The position numbers and the translations under genes were made by a program. Shown here one piece after another: positions 16,484-20,338 of a DNA stretch of 20,338 nt (positions are counted from its first letter, which is position 1; every line of letters starts with the position of its first letter). The stretch is from an uncultured Alphaproteobacteria bacterium. Its GTDB lineage: Bacteria > Pseudomonadota > Alphaproteobacteria > UBA3830. The stretch lies in assembly GCA_905233775.1 (NCBI GenBank), contig CAJOEB010000005.1:1-20338 (forward strand), given 5' to 3'. The notes under the pieces were generated by a model, which was not told where the DNA came from, ran no database searches, and was given only the letters and a program-made list of their open reading frames with translations.

Positions 16484-17575
16484 ATGGGTTTTAATTGCGG
16501 AATAGTCGGACTGCCGAATGTAGGAAAATCAACGCTCTTTAATGCATTAACAGAAACAGCGGCTGCGCAAGCGATGAATTATCCGTTTTGTACGATAGAA
16601 CCAAACATTGGTCGAGTATCCGTTCCCGATCTTCGCTTGTTTAAATTAGCTGAAATAGCATCAAGTGCAAAAATCGTTCCCACTCAAATAGAAATTGTCG
16701 ATATTGCCGGTTTAGTGAAGGGAGCAAGTGATGGCGAAGGCCTTGGCAATCAATTTTTAGGACATATCCGTAGTACTGACGCAATATTGCATATCGTACG
16801 TTGTTTTGAAAACAGCGATATAACACACGTCAACGGCAGTATAGATCCGATCAGAGATATAGAAGTTGTAGAAACTGAATTAATGCTCGCAGATCTGGAA
16901 AGTTTAAAAAAACGAGAAATAAACATCTCAAGAAAAAATAATCCTGAATTTTCCGAAGAAAAACAATTCTTAGCGAAAACAATCGAATGGTTAGAAGCAG
17001 GAAAGCTATTAAATCAATTGCAATTAACCGAGGAAGAAGAGATTTTTGCAAGCGGAATGCACTTAATTACAAGAAAACCGATTTTGTATGTATGCAACGT
17101 TAACGAAGACGAAATTGTTTCTGGGAATGATCTTACAAAAAAAGTCGAAAATCTTGCGAAAAGCAGAAATTCGCAAACAGTTACCGTTTCCGCAGAAATA
17201 GAATCAGAGATAGCTCTTATAAAAGATGAACAAGAGAAACTGGAGTATATACAGGCGCTGGGATTATCAGAATCTGGCTTATCAAGAGTAATAAGAGGCG
17301 GATATAATTTGTTGGATCTGATAACATTTTTCACGGCCGGACCGACTGAGGCTCATGCTTGGACAACTCATCAAGGAGCAAAAGCACCTACAGCTGCAGG
17401 CGTAATTCATACCGATTTTGAACGCGGATTTATTTGTGCCGAAATTATTAGTTACGATGATTACATCGCTTGCAACGGTGAACTCGGAGCTAAAAATGCC
17501 GGGAAAATGCGTCTTGAAGGAAAAGAATATACTGTGCTTGATGGAGATGTCGTACATTTTAGATTTAATGTATAG
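16484..17575 (+). CDS. ychF: Redox-regulated ATPase / GTPase-like protein YchF
   Basis: This is a universally conserved TRAFAC-class P-loop protein of the Obg group. It binds ribosomes, prefers ATP, and is linked to stress responses. The 363 residues are full length. The Walker A/G1 is GLPNVGKST (9-17), G3 is DIAG (73-76) and the altered G4 is NVNE (205-208) in place of NKxD, the feature that gives YchF its ATP preference. A helical insert spans about 130-190, and the C-terminal TGS domain (about 278-361) has FFTAGPTEAHAWT and HTDFERGFICAEI. AGGAG precedes the ATG at a normal distance. It is convergent with dedA. Confidence 0.97.
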   Translation: MGFNCGIVGLPNVGKSTLFNALTETAAAQAMNYPFCTIEPNIGRVSVPDLRLFKLAEIASSAKIVPTQIEIVDIAGLVKGASDGEGLGNQFLGHIRSTDAILHIVRCFENSDITHVNGSIDPIRDIEVVETELMLADLESLKKREINISRKNNPEFSEEKQFLAKTIEWLEAGKLLNQLQLTEEEEIFASGMHLITRKPILYVCNVNEDEIVSGNDLTKKVENLAKSRNSQTVTVSAEIESEIALIKDEQEKLEYIQALGLSESGLSRVIRGGYNLLDLITFFTAGPTEAHAWTTHQGAKAPTAAGVIHTDFERGFICAEIISYDDYIACNGELGAKNAGKMRLEGKEYTVLDGDVVHFRFNV

Positions 17576-17640
17576 ATACGTTTTGAAAAAGAAAAAACGA
17601 GAAAAAATCAAATAAAGTGACATTACTTGAAAAGTAAGGA

Positions 17641-18207
17641 TTATTCGAATTTCTTTCTTCTTCTTTTTTTCTTATTTCTTTTGAACAAAAAAACTATAAA
17701 TCCAATAAGTAATAAAGTTAATGCAATTATTTCCACGACTTGCACATTTGTTTTCGCCGATTCAAGTGCATCTGAAAAAAGATATCCCGCACCTGCAATC
17801 ACTACAGACCATATAAAAGCTGCCGGAATATTAAATGAAGAGAATTTTATTGGATGTATTCCTGCCATTCCTATGACAATCGGACTGAAATTTCTTATTC
17901 CATAGATAAAACGAGAACCGAAAATAAATGCAGCGTCATATTTTCGTAAAAATGAGATTATTTTTACGGACTTTTCAGCTATATTCGGATACTTTTGTAA
18001 GATTTTAGTACCATATGTTCGTCCGACAAAAAACAAACATTGCTCTGTTATAAATGTACCAAGAAAAGCGAATAAAATCACTAAATCAAGCGACATCATC
18101 CCTCTCTGACATAAAAATCCGGCCGTCAAAACCGCAATTTCACCTTCTATACACGCAAACAAAAAAACCGCGTAGTAACCGTATTGTTGTATAAAATCTT
18201 GAAACAA
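17641..18207 (-). CDS. DedA-family (VTT domain) membrane protein
   Basis: This is an inner-membrane protein of the DedA/VTT superfamily. Members support membrane homeostasis, and some translocate undecaprenyl phosphate or phosphatidylethanolamine. The 188 residues show the N-terminal re-entrant region CIEGEIAVLTAGFLCQRG (19-36), the motif FGSRFIYGIRNFSPIVIGMAG (about 95-115) with the two conserved arginines, and a C-terminal helix ending in a very basic tail (KRNKKKRRRKK). The start appears to be TTG at 18207: no ATG exists in frame before Met37, which would cut off the first conserved segment. It is convergent with ychF (65 nt between stops), and a promoter lies about 60 nt upstream. Confidence 0.9.
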   Translation of the reverse strand: MFQDFIQQYGYYAVFLFACIEGEIAVLTAGFLCQRGMMSLDLVILFAFLGTFITEQCLFFVGRTYGTKILQKYPNIAEKSVKIISFLRKYDAAFIFGSRFIYGIRNFSPIVIGMAGIHPIKFSSFNIPAAFIWSVVIAGAGYLFSDALESAKTNVQVVEIIALTLLLIGFIVFLFKRNKKKRRRKKFE

Positions 18208-18264
18208 GATAAATCTCTCTTTCGAACGATAATATAATAGTAATACTGATAGCTGCTGGCAGAG

Positions 18265-18293
18265 ATAATAGCAAACATTATCGTGAGTATCAA
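18265..18293 (-). promoter_or_regulatory. Sigma-70-like promoter of dedA
   Basis: On the minus strand TTGATA (18293-18288), a 17 nt spacer and TATTAT (18270-18265) each match the consensus at five of six positions. Transcription would start near 18258, about 50 nt before the TTG start. Confidence 0.6.
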
Positions 18294-18396
18294 TTTCCCA
18301 CTCAACAATTTATTTTTTATTCTTCATTTATTTTTTTTATGTTACTTATGTTACAAAAAAAACTAATGCATCATACAAACGTATTATTATAATAAT

Positions 18397-18560
18397 AAAA
18401 AATACGGCGTGCCTGGTAACCGTTAGCTGGGATCTGCGTGTGACCAGTATCCCAGGTGGGCACCACGATATACCGACCACGATCGATACAGAGGCAGTTC
18501 CCTTTCTTTTAAATAGGCCACCGAGATTAATACTAACGTATCACCACGCTATCGCCATAG
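18397..18560 (-). ncRNA. Candidate structured RNA (~160 nt), family not identified
   Basis: A GC-rich island (18405-18555, about half GC) sits in a spacer of about 20-25% GC and has no ORF. Its ends pair: GCGT (18407-18410) with ACGC (18546-18549), GGT (18415-18417) with ACC (18543-18545), and CGTTAG (18421-18426) with CTAACG (18533-18538). Inside are a hairpin of 10 bp (CTGGGATCTG 18427-18436 with CAG-T-ATCCCAG 18445-18455) and a second arm closed by GGTGG (18455-18459)/CCACC (18518-18522). The strand is set by a promoter-like pair at 18566-18593 and by T6 (18402-18397) just after the closing stem, both on the minus strand. Size and layout (closing stem, arm, side hairpin on the 3' strand) recall 6S RNA, but I cannot match its conserved sequence. 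It lacks the SRP RNA GGAAGCAGCC loop. Confidence 0.55.
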
Positions 18561-18565
18561 AAAAT

Positions 18566-18593
18566 TCTATATCAATCTATATTTTTAAATCAA
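18566..18593 (-). promoter_or_regulatory. Promoter-like sequence for the candidate RNA
   Basis: On the minus strand TTGATT (18593-18588), a 16 nt spacer and TATAGA (18571-18566) predict a start near 18559, right at the edge of the GC-rich island. Confidence 0.45.
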
Positions 18594-18768
18594 CAGAATC
18601 TAATTAATTTTAAATCACAAAATTAATTATTATATTTCTTCTTATTCAAAGATATCATTTTAAATCGGACAATAAATATGACCATGAACATTAATTAATT
18701 GATAAATAAATATCATTAATATTAATTAGTACCGCAATTAGTGACGAAGAAATATCTTTTCACTTTTC

Positions 18769-18788
18769 TTTAACCATTTTCGGTTAAA
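18769..18788. promoter_or_regulatory. Inverted repeat upstream of copy 3
   Basis: TTTAACC (18769-18775), a 6 nt loop and GGTTAAA (18782-18788) form a 7 bp palindrome 33 nt before the ATG of copy 3. It resembles the palindrome between copies 1 and 2 and may be an operator. The rest of 18594-18768 is AT-rich, with no gene or other signal seen. Confidence 0.35.
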
Positions 18789-18808
18789 ACGTTATTGTTT
18801 TCATATCA

Positions 18809-18873
18809 TAAGGAGATTTTTATGCGATTGTTATTCAAACAGCTCTATCAGAACACCTACGGGGGGGGGTAGT
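18809..18873 (+). repeat. 65 bp leader cassette, identical to 19896-19960
   Basis: This block contains AAGGAG, a 6 nt spacer, the ATG, 13 leader codons (MRLLFKQLYQNTY), G9 and TAGT. It is identical base for base to 19896-19960 ahead of copy 4. Sequences on both sides differ, so it behaves as a mobile or converted 5' cassette. Confidence 0.9.
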
Positions 18874-19555
18874 CAGTATTCTTTTTCGGCAAATACTTGC
18901 TGCATTTCGTTCGTTTAATCTCCACAATAATTATTCAGGCAGTGTTCTTATCGAATTCGCTTTTTCTATTCCTATCCTTATTTCTTTACTATTTTTTATC
19001 AACGATCATTATCGTTTCTATGAATTAAAAGAGAAAATAAAAGCTTCTGCATACCTGCTTGCGAGTATGATCCAACAAATAAAGAATACAAAATCCGATA
19101 AGCAATTAACAAAAAATGATTTATATTATGTAATATATGCAAGCTGCCTTAATTTTTTTCATAACAATACAATGTTTAAACCGTATCCTCTCGGAATTTA
19201 TTATTGTGTAGATCTACATTATGTAAAAAGAGAAGATTCCAACAGTTATCAATACTACTATTATCGCTTCAGTACTGGAGCAGGAGGAACTACATTTTCT
19301 ACCGGAATGTGGAGTAGATTACAATCTTCAGGAACAAAGTCTTCTGCTGACATAGAAAAAATACATCCCCATCTTCTCTGCAGCAAAAATTACGATGAGC
19401 GTCTATTAATACTATGCGCTTATGGTACTACGGTCAATACAAGACCACATAGATCAAAGTTAGGCTTTTTTATTTTAAACCCAAACTATTATTCTAATTT
19501 CCAATACAAATTAGTTATTACTCCAAAACCTGGATTGTTTCCCGCTAAATTTTAA
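18822..19555 (+). CDS. TadE-like pilin family, copy 3 (poly-G switch OFF; full length)
   Basis: AAGGAG (18810-18815) precedes ATG at 18822. The zero frame stops at TAG after 16 codons, directly behind G9 (18861-18869). One more G gives a 244-residue protein ending at 19555. In that frame a 40-residue leader ends in Gly40, with Glu45 at +5 and IEFAFSIPI starting a membrane helix (to about 61), as in TadE/prepilin-type subunits. The exported part has ASCLNFF (Cys109), a Tyr/Ser/Gly-rich variable middle (about 140-178), HPHLLC (Cys187) and the conserved tail KLGFFILN and ITPKPGLFPAK. The two cysteines are also in copies 1 and 2 and could form a disulfide. The first in-frame ATG after the tract (19067) lies beyond the membrane helix and would not restore export. 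The surface pilin role is inferred. Confidence 0.75.
18861..18869 (+). repeat. Homopolymer G9 in codons 14-16 of copy 3
   Basis: Nine G between CCTAC and TAGTC. The zero frame stops at TAG; ten or seven G opens the pilin-like frame; eight G leads to TAA about 18 codons further on. Confidence 0.9.
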
Positions 19556-19611
19556 ATGTTATTTGTTTGTCCTAAATTTACTGAGAAATAAGAAAATATA
19601 AATTTGTAGTA

Positions 19612-19708
19612 TAATAGATCTCTTGCGAAAGTTATTTTAGGCATTTTTTGTATACTGATAATCAGCGTCTTCCAAATGCTATTTTCGACTTTCGCAAGAT
19701 CTCTAATG
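19612..19708. repeat. ~96 bp palindromic element, good copy
   Basis: The left end TAATAGATCTCTTGCGAAAGT and right end ACTTTCGCAAGATCTCTAAT are inverted repeats around a centre with ACTGATAATCAGCG and CTTCCAAATGCTATTTTCG. Centre and length match the copy at 8228. It lies between copies 3 and 4; the rest of this spacer (19556-19908) is AT-rich with no other gene seen. Confidence 0.8.
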
Positions 19709-19895
19709 ATTATAAAAAAATAAAAGAATCAATCAATTTAAAACTATTCTGATTATTTTTATTCTATTGATTGAAAAGAAAATCTAATATAGTTGTTCGT
19801 TCTTCTCTTATCAAACAATCACCATACCGAAAAATAATGGTATTTATTATTACTTTGTTAAACTTTTTCAGAAAAAATTACATATATCATTTAAC

Positions 19896-19960
19896 TAAGG
19901 AGATTTTTATGCGATTGTTATTCAAACAGCTCTATCAGAACACCTACGGGGGGGGGTAGT
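19896..19960 (+). repeat. 65 bp leader cassette, second copy
   Basis: Identical to 18809-18873: ribosome binding site, ATG, 13 leader codons, G9 and TAGT. The preceding sequence is unrelated, so the identity is confined to the translation start and switch. Confidence 0.9.
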
Positions 19961-20338
19961 AGGCCTACTATATAAGAGGCTATCAAGATATTGTAAGTGG
20001 ATATTCAGGTGCTTTTGTCGCCATTTTCGAAAATTATCTTTATGTGGTAATCTATATTATGGTCATTCAGGGGGTATATTAATTGAATTTGCGTTTTCAA
20101 TACCGATTTTAATTAGTCTTTTATTTTTTCTCTGTGATCATTATCGAATTTATGAACTAAAAGATAAAGTAAAATCATCCGCATATCTTGCTGCGAGTAT
20201 GATACAGCAATTAGGAAACACAAGAACAGATAAACAACTACGAAAAAGTGATATAGCCAACATAACATATGCCAGTTGCCTCAATTTCTTTTATACAACG
20301 TCTATGTTTAATCCTTGGACGCTCGGTCTATTCTTTGT
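19909..20338 (+). CDS. TadE-like pilin family, copy 4 (poly-G switch OFF; 3' end beyond window)
   Basis: AAGGAG (19897-19902) precedes ATG at 19909. Sixteen codons end in Gly-Gly-Gly-TAG (stop 19957-19959). With ten G the frame stays open to the window edge. It gives a basic, Cys-containing leader (KRLSRYCKWIFRCFCRHF), then Gly55 with Glu60 at +5, IEFAFSIPI, a hydrophobic helix, and ASCLNFF. Leader and switch are identical to copy 3, while the 51 nt after the tract match copy 1 at 49 positions, so the gene is a mosaic. The frame is open upstream to about 19771, but that region lacks a ribosome binding site and is AT-rich spacer. The role is inferred as for the other copies. Confidence 0.7.
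19948..19956 (+). repeat. Homopolymer G9 in codons 14-16 of copy 4
   Basis: Nine G between CCTAC and TAGTAGG. As in copies 1 and 3, ten or seven G opens the pilin-like frame. Confidence 0.9.
19957..20007 (+). repeat. 51 bp post-tract block shared with copy 1 (570-620, minus strand)
   Basis: The block starting TAGTAGG and ending GGATATTCA is 49/51 identical to the minus-strand sequence right after the tract in copy 1. Similarity then drops until the IEFAFSIPI region. Confidence 0.85.

Noticed and set aside
17623..17637. Terminator between ychF and dedA (TTACTT-GAA-AAGTAA)
   Set aside because: The hairpin is only 6 bp, AT-rich and has no following T run.
18397..18560. Signal recognition particle RNA, tmRNA, RNase P RNA or a cobalamin riboswitch
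   Set aside because: The SRP loop GGAAGCAGCC, tmRNA ends and tag frame, and RNase P core motifs are absent. AAGGGAAC resembles part of the cobalamin core but the other conserved boxes are missing.
19771..19959. A 62-codon frame ending in the copy 4 leader
   Set aside because: It only extends the leader frame upstream into AT-rich spacer. The strong AAGGAG and ATG at 19909, identical to copy 3, mark the real start.
1..20338. tRNA genes, CRISPR arrays, transposase genes
   Set aside because: I looked for tRNA T-loop sequences, regularly spaced direct repeats and transposase motifs on both strands and found none I could support.

Overview
The window is an AT-rich stretch (about one third GC by eye). 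It carries a compact block of housekeeping genes flanked at both ends by copies of one unusual gene family. The split transhydrogenase gene (separate pntAB and pntB), the hflK-hflC-degP order and TadE-type pilin signals point to an alphaproteobacterium. The base composition, AT-rich decayed spacers and loose operons suggest a reduced, host-associated genome such as Holosporales or Rickettsiales; that placement is inference. No rRNA, tRNA, CRISPR array or recognisable transposase was found.

Layout. Positions 1-1710 hold two divergent members of the family (copy 1, minus strand, cut by the left edge; copy 2, plus strand). Then come pntB-pntAB (minus), hsp20 (plus), an MFS transporter, acpP-fabF and an unknown membrane protein (all plus). 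These are followed by rluA/rluC-type pseudouridine synthase and alaS (minus), and degP, hflC and hflK (minus; operon hflK-hflC-degP). After a 1 kb gene-poor spacer come ychF (plus) and dedA (minus). A GC-rich, self-complementary island (18397-18560) looks like a small structured RNA on the minus strand. The window ends with two more family members in tandem (copy 3 complete, copy 4 cut by the right edge).

The main discovery candidate is that family. Each copy has a ribosome binding site and ATG, then 5-17 codons, then a run of exactly nine G, then an immediate in-frame stop (TAG or TAA). If the tract gains one G (copies 1, 3, 4) or loses one G (copy 2), the reading frame opens into about 200 more residues. 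These begin with a prepilin-peptidase-like site (Gly, then Glu at +5) and the TadE-like hydrophobic motif IEFAFSIPI. They continue into a variable middle and, where it is visible (copies 2 and 3), a conserved C-terminus (ITPKPGLFPAK). As read, all four genes are OFF. The simplest reading is a repertoire of phase-variable, antigenically diverse TadE-like pilins switched by poly-G slippage. Ribosomal frameshifting, transcriptional slippage or a homopolymer sequencing error are the alternatives. Copy 4 joins the leader of copy 3 to the post-tract segment of copy 1, so cassettes appear to be shuffled at the G tract.

A second repeated structure is a palindromic element of about 96 bp with ends near TTGCGAAAGT/ACTTTCGCAA. 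It occurs in at least three good and two decayed copies in the spacers.
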